The notes: generated by a model from the sequence alone, not told the origin. DNA of 11,452 nt from JABFRJ01 sp964389095 (GCA_964389095.1 CAYMEB010000153.1:1-11452); one strand, 5' to 3'; numbered from the stretch's first letter, positions 1 through 7,807 are shown. Translations and numbers: made by a program.

Positions 1-435
1 GGGTCCGGCATCTGCGGGGTGATCACGGTCCGCGACTTGCTCGGCCTCAAGACCAAGGTGGTCGGCGTCGTCTCGACCGGAGCCCCCTGCTACGCGCTGT
101 CGGTCGCGTCGGGCCATGTGACCGGCACCAATTCCGTGAACACCTTCGCCGACGGCATGGCCGTTCGTCAGCCCGATCCGCTTGCGTTCGAAGTCATCAA
201 GGCCGGTGCCGATCGCATCGTCACGGTCGATGACAGCGAGGTTGCCGAGGCGATCCGGATCTATCATACGGACACGCACAATCTTGCGGAAGGCGCGGGT
301 GCCGCGCCGCTGGCGGCCCTGCTCAAGGAAGGCGCCGCCAAGGCCGGAAAACGGGTCGGTGTGATCCTGAGCGGGGGCAACATCGACCGTGACAAATTCG
401 CCGAGGTTCTCGGTGGCGTCACGCCGTCGCCCTGA
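1..435 (+). CDS. Threonine/serine dehydratase, PLP-dependent (C-terminal part, 5' truncated)
   Basis: This is the last 144 residues of a fold-type II PLP enzyme; the 5' end lies outside the window. The frame is open from base 1 and begins with GSGICGVI, which matches the glycine-rich loop that holds the PLP phosphate. Further on come the NLAEGAGAAPLAAL stretch and the terminal SGGNID motif, where the Ser normally contacts the pyridine nitrogen in threonine/serine dehydratases. The family deaminates threonine to 2-oxobutyrate, or serine to pyruvate, in the cytoplasm. The protein ends soon after SGGN, so it has no C-terminal ACT regulatory domain. That points to a catabolic (short) dehydratase rather than biosynthetic IlvA. 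The Schiff-base lysine would lie upstream and cannot be checked. A related beta-eliminase, such as a hydroxy-aspartate or hydroxyectoine-pathway dehydratase, is possible. The family call is firm; the exact substrate is not. Confidence 0.88.
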   Translation, partial: GSGICGVITVRDLLGLKTKVVGVVSTGAPCYALSVASGHVTGTNSVNTFADGMAVRQPDPLAFEVIKAGADRIVTVDDSEVAEAIRIYHTDTHNLAEGAGAAPLAALLKEGAAKAGKRVGVILSGGNIDRDKFAEVLGGVTPSP

Positions 436-543
436 ATGTCGCCTAACCGGCGTTGGTATCGGCCTCGCGCTCGGGAGGCAGCTTTGCTAGACTTCATCGA
501 TAACGGAATCAGCCGCGGGGGCATGCCCTCGAGAAGGAACGTC

Positions 544-2364
544 ATGGGCGTTCGACGCTACCTCGCCGCCAGCTCAGCTCTCGCCCTCGCCATCGGGGTC
601 GCCGCGACGTGGGGCAGCATATCGGCCCTGGCGCAGAGCACACCCGTCCCGGAAATGGTCGCGCCATCGAACTCGACTCTGGGCAACTACCTAGCTGGAC
701 GTCACGCTCGGGGCAGCAACGAAACCGACCTGGCCGCGACGTACTTCGGCCGCGCATTGACGAAACTACCCGGCGACGACGTCCTGCTCGGCCATTCGTT
801 CGAAATGCAGGCCATCGCCGGGCGCTGGTCGGAAGCAGAATTGTTGGCCCTACGGGTCGCCTCGGAAAAGCCCGACAACAAGCTGGCGCAGACATTTCTG
901 GGGCTAGTGGAGTTCAAGCGCGGAAACTACGACGCCGCGAAGACACGCTTCCAGGCCGCGGCCGGCAGCCCCCTGAGCGATCTTGCTTCGACCCTAGCGC
1001 GGGCGTGGACTACTTTTGCGGCAGGTGACGCACAAGGTGCGCTCGATCTGCTGGACCAGACCAAGCCTGCGGACTGGCAACAAACATTCATGCGCTACCA
1101 TCGTGCATTGATCGCCGACGCCGCCGGACGATCAGCCGACGCGCGCGCCTCCTACGATCGCCTCGGCAAGGGGGACGGGAATCGCCTCCTCAGGCTGACG
1201 CTGGCTTTCGCCCGGCACGCAGCGGCAGCTGGCGACCGGAAGGCCGCGATCGCGGCCCTTAAGGGCCACATCGATCGGCTGCAAGGCGATCCGCACCCAT
1301 CGGTCCGCGCATTGCTCGACGACATCGAGCACGGCGACACGCCGGAACTGCTGGTAAAGGACGCACGCCATGGCATGGCGGAAATCTACTTCGGTTTGGG
1401 TGAGGCGCTGGGCACCGAAGCGGCGATCGCCCCGGCCACGCAGTTCCTGCAGTTCGCCTTGTATCTGGTGCCGGACTTCCCGTTCGCCCTCGTCTCGCTC
1501 GCCAACGTGTACGAAACGACCAAGCAGTTCGTGCTCGCCAACCAGATCTACGAGCGCGTGCCGCCGGGAACACCTCTCGAGGCAGCGATCGGAATCCGGC
1601 GCGCGATGAACCTGAACGCGCTCAATCGCGTCGACGAAGCGAAGGCCATTCTGGACGATGCCGCGCGCAATGCCCCGACCGATTTGCGTCCGCTCGACGC
1701 GTTGGGCTCGATCATGCGCGCCCACAAGCGCTACGAGGAAGCGGTCTCCTACTACTCGCGCATCATCACGCTGATCACGAAGCCTGAGGCACGCCACTGG
1801 CATTACTTCTATACCCGCGGCACGTCCTACGAGCGCACCAAGCGCTGGCCACAGGCCGAGGCCGACCTGCAGACGGCCTTGAAGTTGAGCCCCGATCAAC
1901 CCTTGGTGCTGAACTACCTGGGATATTCCTGGGTCGATCAGAACAGGAACCTGAAACAGGGCATGGCCCTGATCGAGAAAGCCGTCCGGTTGAAGCCCGA
2001 CGACGGGTACATCGTCGATAGCCTCGGCTGGGCGCACTATCGCCTGGGTAACTTCAAGGAAGCCGTGCGCTGGCTGGAGCGTGCAGTCGAGCTTCGACCG
2101 GAGGATCCGGTTCTCAACGACCACCTCGGCGACGCCTATTGGCGCGTCGGCCGGGAACGCGAGGCTCGCTTCCAGTGGGAGCAATCTCTCACCCTCAAGC
2201 CGGAGCCCGACGAGGCCGAAAAGACGATGCGGAAAATCAAGTCGGGCCTGCCGCTGCTCGCGCAGCCGAAATCCGCGAAGCAAGGGAAACAGGCTGAGCG
2301 CAAAGAGTTTCAGCGCAAGCGAACCGATGCGCAGCAGACCACCCCGGGACCTTCGATCCAATGA
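544..2364 (+). CDS. Exported tetratricopeptide-repeat (TPR) protein
   Basis: This is a 606-residue TPR protein. I chose the ATG at 544 because it follows a good ribosome binding site (GAGAAGGA, 531-538) and directly yields a signal peptide: MGVRRY, then a hydrophobic stretch and ALA|Q cleavage near residue 30. The in-frame ATG at 436 abuts the previous stop codon and would bury that signal behind 36 extra residues. TPR-like helix pairs are visible around residues 45-145 and again at about 385-555. The clearest repeat is at 488-521 (SLGWAHYRLGNFKEAVRWL, ending LRPEDP). The tail (571-606) is rich in Lys, Gln and Arg and looks disordered. The protein is probably periplasmic or membrane-associated. 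It would be a scaffold for protein contacts; no enzymatic motif is seen. It is the first gene of a likely four-gene operon and lies 40 bases before ispE. Large TPR proteins beside ispE are, from memory, common in alphaproteobacteria, but their role is not known to me. I found no convincing promoter in the 108 bases upstream. Confidence 0.9.
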   Translation: MGVRRYLAASSALALAIGVAATWGSISALAQSTPVPEMVAPSNSTLGNYLAGRHARGSNETDLAATYFGRALTKLPGDDVLLGHSFEMQAIAGRWSEAELLALRVASEKPDNKLAQTFLGLVEFKRGNYDAAKTRFQAAAGSPLSDLASTLARAWTTFAAGDAQGALDLLDQTKPADWQQTFMRYHRALIADAAGRSADARASYDRLGKGDGNRLLRLTLAFARHAAAAGDRKAAIAALKGHIDRLQGDPHPSVRALLDDIEHGDTPELLVKDARHGMAEIYFGLGEALGTEAAIAPATQFLQFALYLVPDFPFALVSLANVYETTKQFVLANQIYERVPPGTPLEAAIGIRRAMNLNALNRVDEAKAILDDAARNAPTDLRPLDALGSIMRAHKRYEEAVSYYSRIITLITKPEARHWHYFYTRGTSYERTKRWPQAEADLQTALKLSPDQPLVLNYLGYSWVDQNRNLKQGMALIEKAVRLKPDDGYIVDSLGWAHYRLGNFKEAVRWLERAVELRPEDPVLNDHLGDAYWRVGREREARFQWEQSLTLKPEPDEAEKTMRKIKSGLPLLAQPKSAKQGKQAERKEFQRKRTDAQQTTPGPSIQ

Positions 2365-2404
2365 TGCGAGGCGGATCGTTCGCCCGCCGTGCCAGGATGG
2401 CGGC

Positions 2405-3325
2405 GTGACCGCCCTCGTCGAAAACGCAGCCGCGAAAATCAATCTCACGCTCCGCGTGCTCGGACGCCGCGATGACGGCTACCATGCACTGGAGAGCGTG
2501 GTAGCCTTCGCCGACCTCGCTGATCGCGTCACTCTGACCCCAGCAAGAGCCAACGGCATCGTTGTTGCCGGCCCGTTCGCGGATGAGATCGTCGGCGAGA
2601 ACCTCGTTACCAGGATGCTGGCAAGCGTGACGGCGAAACACCCGGCCTTGAGGTCCGGCCGCTTCACCATCGAGAAGGTGGTTCCGGTCGCAGCAGGGCT
2701 CGGCGGGGGGTCGGCCGATGCCGCAGCAGCGCTGCGGCTCATCGATCGCGCAAACCCTGGCGCGCTGTCTCAGGCGGAGAAGTTCGAACTTGCACTCGAG
2801 GCCGGTTCGGATGTTCCGGTTTGCTTGCTCGGCCGCACCTCCTTGATGGGCGGTCGCGGCGAGGACATCAGGCCGCTCCCCCGCTTGCCCAGGCTTGCAG
2901 CCGTTCTCGTGAACGCACGAGCGCCAGTCCCGATGACAAAGACACGCGACGTCTTCCAGGCACTGGGTGCAGCACACATACGAACCGAGTTGTCTGCGTC
3001 CGGTCTCGAGGCTTCAGTCCGGAATGTGCGAACCCCGGCCGAGTTCATCGCCCTGCTCAGCCAATGGCGCAACGATCTCGAACCAGCGGCGAGCCGCATC
3101 ATGCCGCAGATCGGCGAAGTGATGGCTACCCTGAGGGCGCTTCCTGACGTTGCATTGGTCCGACTTTCCGGCGCCGGCCCGACATGCTTTGCTCTTTTTC
3201 CGAACTCTGCCCGAGCAGCGATTGCGGCGACCGAACTGTCGAGATTGCGCCCGGCTTGGTGGGTGCGACCGGTGGAATTGGGTGAGGCCATTTCCAATGG
3301 CGCGACACCCGGCACGGGCACCTGA
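2405..3325 (+). CDS. ispE: 4-diphosphocytidyl-2-C-methyl-D-erythritol kinase
   Basis: IspE is a GHMP-family kinase that phosphorylates the 2-hydroxyl of CDP-methylerythritol with ATP. This is the fourth step of the MEP pathway to isoprenoid precursors, in the cytoplasm. The N-terminus AKINLTLRVLGRRDDGYHAL is diagnostic and carries the conserved Lys11. The ATP-binding GHMP motif PVAAGLGGGSADAAAAL lies at about residues 94-110. GSDVP, with catalytic Asp136, follows, and the C-terminal glycine motif is LSGAGPTCFALF. The 306-residue length is slightly above the usual 280-300. The GTG at 2405 is preferred as start: AGGA at 2394-2397 sits 7 bases upstream, and the conserved region begins about ten residues in. 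The same frame stays open upstream through the TPR gene, but that part does not resemble IspE. The next gene starts 42 bases downstream. IspE is normally essential in MEP-pathway bacteria, so this is probably the housekeeping copy. Confidence 0.95.
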   Translation: MTALVENAAAKINLTLRVLGRRDDGYHALESVVAFADLADRVTLTPARANGIVVAGPFADEIVGENLVTRMLASVTAKHPALRSGRFTIEKVVPVAAGLGGGSADAAAALRLIDRANPGALSQAEKFELALEAGSDVPVCLLGRTSLMGGRGEDIRPLPRLPRLAAVLVNARAPVPMTKTRDVFQALGAAHIRTELSASGLEASVRNVRTPAEFIALLSQWRNDLEPAASRIMPQIGEVMATLRALPDVALVRLSGAGPTCFALFPNSARAAIAATELSRLRPAWWVRPVELGEAISNGATPGTGT

Positions 3326-3367
3326 CCAGGGCAACCGGCACGACATCGAGACGGGAGACGCATCGGG

Positions 3368-4075
3368 ATGACTTCGAGCCGCGAACGAGCCACGCTCGGC
3401 ATCCTCATGCTGGACAATGCCTTCGAGCGATATCCGGGCGACATCGGCACTCCCACGACATTCGACTTCCCCGTTTTGTTCGAGAAGGTCCCCGGCGCCT
3501 ACACCCGGGCAATCACCACGATCCAGGACGACGGCTTCCTCGAGCCGTTCACCGATGCCGCGCGGCGGCTCGTCGCGCGCGGCGCCGATGGCATCGCGAC
3601 GAGCTGCGGCTTTCTCGCCATCTATCAGAAATCGCTCGCGGCCCGTCTCCCCGTTCCTGTGGCGACGAGCGCGCTGTTGCAAGTGCCGTGGGTCGCCTCG
3701 ACCCTGCCGGCGGGTCGGCGGGTGGGCGTCCTCACGTTCGACGGAGCAAGCCTCGGCGCACCACATCTCACCGGAGCGGGCGCCCCCCTCGATACACCGA
3801 TCGTCGGCTTGCCGCCGGACGGCAGATTTCGCCGGGCACTGCTGGGTGACGTCGACGTCGATAGTTTCGAGGCTCGCGAGCAGGAAGCGATCGACGCTGC
3901 CCGGCTCCTTCTGTCGACGTACCGGGACGTGGGCGCAATCGTGCTCGAGTGCACGAACCTCGTGCCTCATGCCGGTGCTATCCACGATGTCGTCGGCCTG
4001 CCCGTCTACGACGTATGGACACTCGTCTCGTGGTTCCACGGTGGTTTGCGCCCACGACTATGGGCGCGGCACTGA
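3368..4075 (+). CDS. Aspartate/glutamate racemase family protein
   Basis: This 235-residue cytoplasmic protein looks like the Asp/Glu/hydantoin racemase superfamily. Two cysteines sit in the expected settings for the two-base mechanism: Cys80 in IATSCGFLA and Cys195 in IVLECTNLVPHA. Each follows a predicted beta strand (ADGIATSC; DVGAIVLEC), and a Rossmann-like VGVLTFDG segment lies near residue 119. Retention of both cysteines suggests an active racemase or related isomerase. The substrate cannot be read from the sequence. Members of this superfamily act on aspartate, glutamate, hydantoins, maleate or arylmalonates. The start at 3368 has GGGAG (3353-3357) upstream at a 10-base spacing. The gene lies 42 bases after ispE and 37 bases before apt, so it is probably co-transcribed with them. 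That position gives no obvious metabolic link. It is unlikely to be the essential glutamate racemase MurI, because the GLGGL- and GNST-like surroundings of that enzyme are absent. Confidence 0.82.
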   Translation: MTSSRERATLGILMLDNAFERYPGDIGTPTTFDFPVLFEKVPGAYTRAITTIQDDGFLEPFTDAARRLVARGADGIATSCGFLAIYQKSLAARLPVPVATSALLQVPWVASTLPAGRRVGVLTFDGASLGAPHLTGAGAPLDTPIVGLPPDGRFRRALLGDVDVDSFEAREQEAIDAARLLLSTYRDVGAIVLECTNLVPHAGAIHDVVGLPVYDVWTLVSWFHGGLRPRLWARH

Positions 4076-4112
4076 GCCAACTTAAGCCAACCATACCATC
4101 GGAGAGAAATGC

Positions 4113-4643
4113 ATGGCCGACTTGAAGAGCCTGATCCGAACGATCCCGGACCATCCCAAGCCCGGCATCATGTTCCGAGATGTCACCACCCTGTTCGGAG
4201 ATGCTCAGGGTTTCAAAGCGTGCATCGCCCAGCTCTGCGCGCCCTTCTACACGCAGCCGATCGACGCCATCGCGGGCATCGAGGCGCGCGGCTTCATCAT
4301 GGGAGGGGCGATGGCCGACAAGCTCGGGGTCGGTTTCATCCCAATCAGGAAGAAGGGCAAGCTGCCCTGGAAAACGCTGTCGCAGGAGTATCAACTCGAG
4401 TACGGGACCGACGTGGTCGAGATGCACGTCGACGCCCTGCAGCGCGGACGGCGCATCCTGATCGTGGACGACCTGATCGCAACCGGTGGAACTGCCGAAG
4501 CGGCGGCCAAGCTCATCGAGCGGGCCGGGGGCGAGATCGTAGCAGCCGCATTCATTATCGACCTCCCCGAGTTGGGCGGCAGCAGACTGCTGCGCGAACG
4601 GGGCGTTGCCGTGCATCATCTGATGAGCTTCGAAGGGCACTGA
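4113..4643 (+). CDS. apt: Adenine phosphoribosyltransferase
   Basis: Apt salvages adenine by joining it to PRPP, forming AMP and pyrophosphate in the cytoplasm. The 176-residue length is typical. The N-terminus (IRTIPDHPKPGIMFRDVTTL) and the GIEARGF segment (residues 55-61) are characteristic of the family. The PRPP-binding loop ILIVDDLIATGGTAEAA runs from about 115 to 131, with its acidic pair at Asp119-Asp120. The ATG at 4113 follows GGAGA (4101-4105) at a 7-base spacing. It is the last gene of the TPR-ispE-racemase-apt run: a strong hairpin with a T-rich tail follows about 40 bases after the stop codon. Apt often removes adenine released from methylthioadenosine, but no methionine-salvage gene is visible here. 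Confidence 0.96.
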   Translation: MADLKSLIRTIPDHPKPGIMFRDVTTLFGDAQGFKACIAQLCAPFYTQPIDAIAGIEARGFIMGGAMADKLGVGFIPIRKKGKLPWKTLSQEYQLEYGTDVVEMHVDALQRGRRILIVDDLIATGGTAEAAAKLIERAGGEIVAAAFIIDLPELGGSRLLRERGVAVHHLMSFEGH

Positions 4644-4684
4644 TCGGAAGTATGTTGTCTTCCAGACCCTGCCATTTCGTCTGA

Positions 4685-4735
4685 CGCTTGCCTGTCCCGC
4701 GATTGCAGCACGGCAAGCGCCTTTTGTTGTTTTTC
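4685..4735 (+). terminator. Rho-independent terminator after apt
   Basis: A perfect 8-bp inverted repeat, CGCTTGCC (4685-4692) and GGCAAGCG (4712-4719), can be extended by two pairs past a bulged T at 4693. A T-rich run (CTTTTGTTGTTTTTC, 4721-4735) follows at once. It lies 41 bases after the apt stop codon and before a new promoter region, so it plausibly ends the four-gene transcript. Confidence 0.8.
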
Positions 4736-4756
4736 AATTATTTTCAATATGTTGAA
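4731..4756. repeat. AT-rich TTCAA/TTGAA repeat cluster upstream of kup
   Basis: TTTTCAAT occurs twice with a 10-base period (4731-4738 and 4741-4748). An inverted TTGAA follows at 4752-4756, so TTCAA (4743-4747) and TTGAA form a short inverted repeat with a 4-base centre. The patch is strikingly AT-rich in a GC-rich window. It overlaps the terminator tail and the putative -35 box of kup. It could be a regulator site or simply promoter-associated AT-rich DNA. The repeats are seen directly; a function is inferred. Confidence 0.35.
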
Positions 4757-4779
4757 GCCTAAAAAGGGCAAAACATACT
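4752..4779 (+). promoter_or_regulatory. Possible sigma-70-type promoter for kup
   Basis: TTGAAG (4752-4757) and CATACT (4774-4779) are separated by 16 bases and lie in the only AT-rich patch of this intergenic region. Transcription from here would give a 5' untranslated leader of roughly 130 bases before kup. Both boxes match the consensus only partly, so this is a suggestion. Confidence 0.3.
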
Positions 4780-4908
4780 GGTCTTGCGTTTGTTGGGCAC
4801 AGCACCCTGATGGGGCTTTCGCCACACTTTGGGCAAGAGTATAAGCCGCGCGTTCGGCACGCCGGTGGACCCGCGTGGCCCGCCGAGACGATGCAGACTG
4901 ACCGTGAG

Positions 4909-4925
4909 GTGCCATTGAATGGCAC
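4909..4925. promoter_or_regulatory. 17-bp perfect palindrome over the kup start codon
   Basis: GTGCCATT (4909-4916) and AATGGCAC (4918-4925) are exact reverse complements around a single G. The kup ATG (4919-4921) lies inside the right arm, and the left arm begins at the last base of the GAGG ribosome binding site (4906-4909). As RNA it can form a 6-bp stem, GTGCCA/TGGCAC, with loop TTGAA. It could be an operator or a translation-control hairpin, or it could be chance. Confidence 0.35.
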
Positions 4926-6832
4926 AAACCTTAGCCGCCGCCCCCCAGCACGCCCCAGACGCCGAGCACGATAGCGCCCACCGGAATTTCTGGGCGCTGT
5001 GTCTCGGCTCGATCGGCGTCGTCTACGGTGACATCGGCACCAGCCCCCTCTATGCCTTCAAGGAAGCGGTCAACGAAGCCAAGTCTCATGGCGCGGCTGG
5101 CCCCGATGCCATCCTCGGTATCCTGTCCCTGATCGTTTGGACGCTCGCTCTGATCGTAACGCTCAAGTACGTCCTCATCCTGTTGCGGGCGGACAACAAG
5201 GGCGAGGGCGGCACCTTCGCACTCATGGCGCTGGGCCAGTCGGTCGCCCGACGCTCCAGTCGGCTGTTACTGTTTCTCGGCATCGCCGGCGCGGCGCTCT
5301 TCTATGGCGACGCGGTCATCACACCGGCCATTTCGGTGCTTTCAGCGGTGGAAGGCCTGAAGGTCGTCGCTCCGCAGACCGAAAAGATGGTGCTGCCGCT
5401 CGCGCTGATCATCCTGATCGGATTGTTCGCCGTCCAATCCCGCGGCACCGAGAAGGTCGCCAAGTACTTCGGACCCATCACCTTCGTCTGGTTCATACTG
5501 TTGGGGATCGGTGGTCTCCTGCACATCCTGGATGACGTTCGCGTTTTCTACGCCTTTACCCCGTACTACGCCATCAAACTGGTCTCGACGAACGGCCTTC
5601 TGGGGTTCGTCATCATGGGGTTGGTCTTCCTCGCGGTCACGGGTGCCGAGGCGCTGTATGCGGACCTGGGGCATTTCGGCCGCAAGCCTATCCAGACTGC
5701 GTGGCTCTTCCTCGTCCTTCCGTGCCTGTTGCTGAATTACTTTGGGCAGGCCGCGCTGCTGCTGTCAGATCCCTCCACGATCGACAATCCGTTTCTCAAA
5801 CTCTACCCGGCGTGGAGTCGCCTCCCGATGGTGATCATGTCGACGATCGCCACGGTCATCGCCAGTCAGGCCGTCATCACCGGAGCCTTCTCCATTACCC
5901 GGCAGGCGATCGCGCTCGGCCTGCTGCCCCGCTTCGAAATCCGTCACACATCCGAGACCGTCGCCGGCCAGATCTACATGCCGCGCATCAACTGGCTCCT
6001 GCTGGCCGGCGTCATCCTGGTGACCGTTCTCTTCAAGACGTCATCGAGCCTCGCCGCCGCCTACGGCATTGCCGTCACCGCGACCATGGTGATCGACAGC
6101 CTGATGGCCTTCTTCGTCATCTGGCGATACTGGAAATGGCCGCTGTGGAAGGCGGCATGCCTGATGATCCCGCTGGCTCTGATCGAGCAGGTGTTCTTCA
6201 CCGCGAACCTGCTCAAGGTCTTCGAAGGCGGCTGGTTCCCGCTGTCCATCGCCGCCTTCATCATGTTGATGGTGTTGACCTGGATTCGCGGCTCCAAGGC
6301 TCTCGCCAAAGCCACGCGGTCGAACGAAGCCGAACTCGATTGGCTGGTCCGCAAACTGGAAGCCAAGCCCCCGCATCGGGTGCCCGGCACAGCCGTGTTC
6401 CTGACCGGCGACCCGACCGCTGCGCCGACCTCGTTGATGCACAACCTCAAGCACAACCGAATCCTTCACGAACGCAACATCGTCATGAGCATCAAGACGG
6501 TCGACACGCCGCGTGTGCCCCGTCACGAGCGCGTCTCCATTGAGAAGGTCTCCGACGGTTTCACGCGCGTGATCGCCCGCTATGGCTTCATGGAATCGCC
6601 GAGCGTGCCGAAGCTTCTGGAACACTGTCGCCGGAAAGACCTCAACATAGACATCGGCGCGACATCCTTCTTCCTGTCCCGGCGCTCGTTGAAATCCACC
6701 GACAAGTCGGAAATGCCATGGTGGCAGGAGCGGCTCTTCATCTGGTTGGCCGGGTCCGCGGCGGACGCCACGGAGTACTTCCGCATCCCTTCCGACAGGG
6801 TCGTCGAAGTGGGGACGCAAGTTCTGGTCTGA
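4919..6832 (+). CDS. kup: Low-affinity potassium uptake protein Kup
   Basis: Kup is an inner-membrane K+ importer, thought to be driven by the proton gradient (KUP/HAK/KT family). The 637-residue length fits the usual 620-650. The family signature GVVYGDIGTSPLYAFKE is at residues 33-49. GAALFYGDAVITPAISVLSAVEGL (about 124-147) and TGAEALYADLGHFG (241-254) are also typical, and conserved acidic residues Asp38 and Glu244 sit in these motifs. About twelve hydrophobic segments span residues 25-460. A soluble C-terminal domain (about 465-637) follows. The start at 4919 has GAGG at 4906-4909, and the N-terminal 22 residues are a variable hydrophilic lead. The gene stands alone behind its own intergenic region. 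It converges on the next gene with only 21 bases between the stop codons and no clear terminator between them. Regulation may involve the palindrome over the start codon. Confidence 0.96.
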   Translation: MAQTLAAAPQHAPDAEHDSAHRNFWALCLGSIGVVYGDIGTSPLYAFKEAVNEAKSHGAAGPDAILGILSLIVWTLALIVTLKYVLILLRADNKGEGGTFALMALGQSVARRSSRLLLFLGIAGAALFYGDAVITPAISVLSAVEGLKVVAPQTEKMVLPLALIILIGLFAVQSRGTEKVAKYFGPITFVWFILLGIGGLLHILDDVRVFYAFTPYYAIKLVSTNGLLGFVIMGLVFLAVTGAEALYADLGHFGRKPIQTAWLFLVLPCLLLNYFGQAALLLSDPSTIDNPFLKLYPAWSRLPMVIMSTIATVIASQAVITGAFSITRQAIALGLLPRFEIRHTSETVAGQIYMPRINWLLLAGVILVTVLFKTSSSLAAAYGIAVTATMVIDSLMAFFVIWRYWKWPLWKAACLMIPLALIEQVFFTANLLKVFEGGWFPLSIAAFIMLMVLTWIRGSKALAKATRSNEAELDWLVRKLEAKPPHRVPGTAVFLTGDPTAAPTSLMHNLKHNRILHERNIVMSIKTVDTPRVPRHERVSIEKVSDGFTRVIARYGFMESPSVPKLLEHCRRKDLNIDIGATSFFLSRRSLKSTDKSEMPWWQERLFIWLAGSAADATEYFRIPSDRVVEVGTQVLV

Positions 6833-6853
6833 CGCTGCCGGTTTCCAGGCCCT

Positions 6854-7807
6854 TCACCGCGGCGCGGCGGCGCGGCGCAATCGATCCATGATCGCCTCGC
6901 CGAGCCCCACCTCCGGTACTTGTGCGACGTGGATGGTGGGGACGCCGGCCGCATCGAGCCGGCGCAGGGCCGCGTAGAGGTTCGCCGCTGCCTCGATGGT
7001 GTCGCCGGCCGCGCTGAGGTTTTCTTCCAGGACCCCGGCGGGCAGCGAGGACGATCCGAACGAAAGCATGCCGTCGCCGGGCCGCACGCCGTCCAAGCCG
7101 ATCACAACCCGGGCACGCGGCGCATAGTGGCTGGCGAGCTGTCCCGGCGAGGTCGGCCTGCCGGCTTCGGTCTCTTGCGGCTCGGCCAGTGGCCCCACGA
7201 CCGCGATCAACTGCTCGCGCGTGATCGAACCCGGTCTGAGAAGCATTGCACGGTCGCCGCAAGCATCGACAACAGTCGACTCGAGCCCCACGAGGGCAGG
7301 CCCGCCATCGAGGATCATCGCCACACGGTCACCAAGGTCGGCTTCGACATGACGCGCCGCGGTTGGGCTGACCCCACCCGATACGTTCGCGCTCGGCGCT
7401 GCAATCGGACGATCAGAGGATGAAATCAGTGCATGCGCCACCGGATGCGACGGACAGCGGAGGGCAATGGTGGCCAAGCCGGCCGTGGCCAATTCGGCTA
7501 CGGGGCAGCCCTCAGCCCGCGGCACCACGATCGAAAGCGGTCCCGGCCAGAACGCCGCAGCAAGGCTTCGGGCGATCGGAGTAAACGCTCCAAGCCGCTC
7601 CCCCTGCTGCTGATCGGCAACGTGAACGATCAGCGGATTGAAGCTCGGCCGCCCCTTGGCGGCAAAAATGGCGGCAACGGCACGGGCGTTGGTTGCATCT
7701 GCGCCGAGTCCGTAGACGGTTTCGGTGGGGAATGCGACCAGCGCGCCGTCCCGGATGAGACGCGCGGCCTCTTCGATCGCCTCCCGGCTCGCTGGTGTGG
7801 TGGACAT
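6854..7807 (-). CDS. L-threonylcarbamoyladenylate synthase, Sua5/TsaC type
   Basis: This enzyme makes threonylcarbamoyl-AMP from threonine, bicarbonate and ATP. That is the first step of the universal t6A37 modification of ANN-decoding tRNAs. The YrdC/TsaC domain (about 1-205) shows FPTETVYGLGADA (26-38), KGRPSFNPLIVH (51-62), PIAAPSANVSG (134-144) and STVVD (177-181). A linker with SPGQLASHYAP (220-230) then leads into a C-terminal Sua5 domain. The 317-residue length marks the long Sua5 architecture rather than short TsaC of about 190 residues. Start codons GTG (7810-7808) and ATG (7807-7805) are adjacent. I prefer the ATG because GGAT lies 7 bases upstream of it. The gene is divergent from the acyl-CoA dehydrogenase (109 bases between starts) and convergent with kup. 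It is normally a housekeeping, often essential, function. Confidence 0.95.
   Translation of the reverse strand: MSTTPASREAIEEAARLIRDGALVAFPTETVYGLGADATNARAVAAIFAAKGRPSFNPLIVHVADQQQGERLGAFTPIARSLAAAFWPGPLSIVVPRAEGCPVAELATAGLATIALRCPSHPVAHALISSSDRPIAAPSANVSGGVSPTAARHVEADLGDRVAMILDGGPALVGLESTVVDACGDRAMLLRPGSITREQLIAVVGPLAEPQETEAGRPTSPGQLASHYAPRARVVIGLDGVRPGDGMLSFGSSSLPAGVLEENLSAAGDTIEAAANLYAALRRLDAAGVPTIHVAQVPEVGLGEAIMDRLRRAAAPR

Noticed and set aside
436..543. Earlier ATG at 436 for the TPR protein, directly abutting the previous stop codon
   Set aside because: It would bury a clear signal peptide behind 36 residues rich in Arg; the ATG at 544 has a strong ribosome binding site.
1132..2448. 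438-codon open frame on the minus strand opposite the TPR gene
   Set aside because: It lies wholly antisense to a well-supported gene, has no recognisable domain and is Arg/Gly/Val-rich in the way typical of shadow frames in GC-rich DNA.
3014..4039. 341-codon minus-strand frame across the end of ispE and the racemase-family gene
   Set aside because: It spans two real plus-strand genes and their gap, with no family motifs; it is a shadow frame.
4075..4091. AGCCAAC direct repeat (4075-4081 and 4085-4091) before apt
   Set aside because: Two 7-base copies in a 37-base gap are too short to distinguish from chance without comparison.
5701..6543. 280-codon plus-strand frame inside kup in another phase
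   Set aside because: It is Arg/His/Asp-rich and without motifs, while the kup frame carries all family signatures.
6833..6853. Shared bidirectional terminator between convergent kup and the Sua5/TsaC gene
   Set aside because: The 21 bases contain no convincing stem or T-run on either strand.
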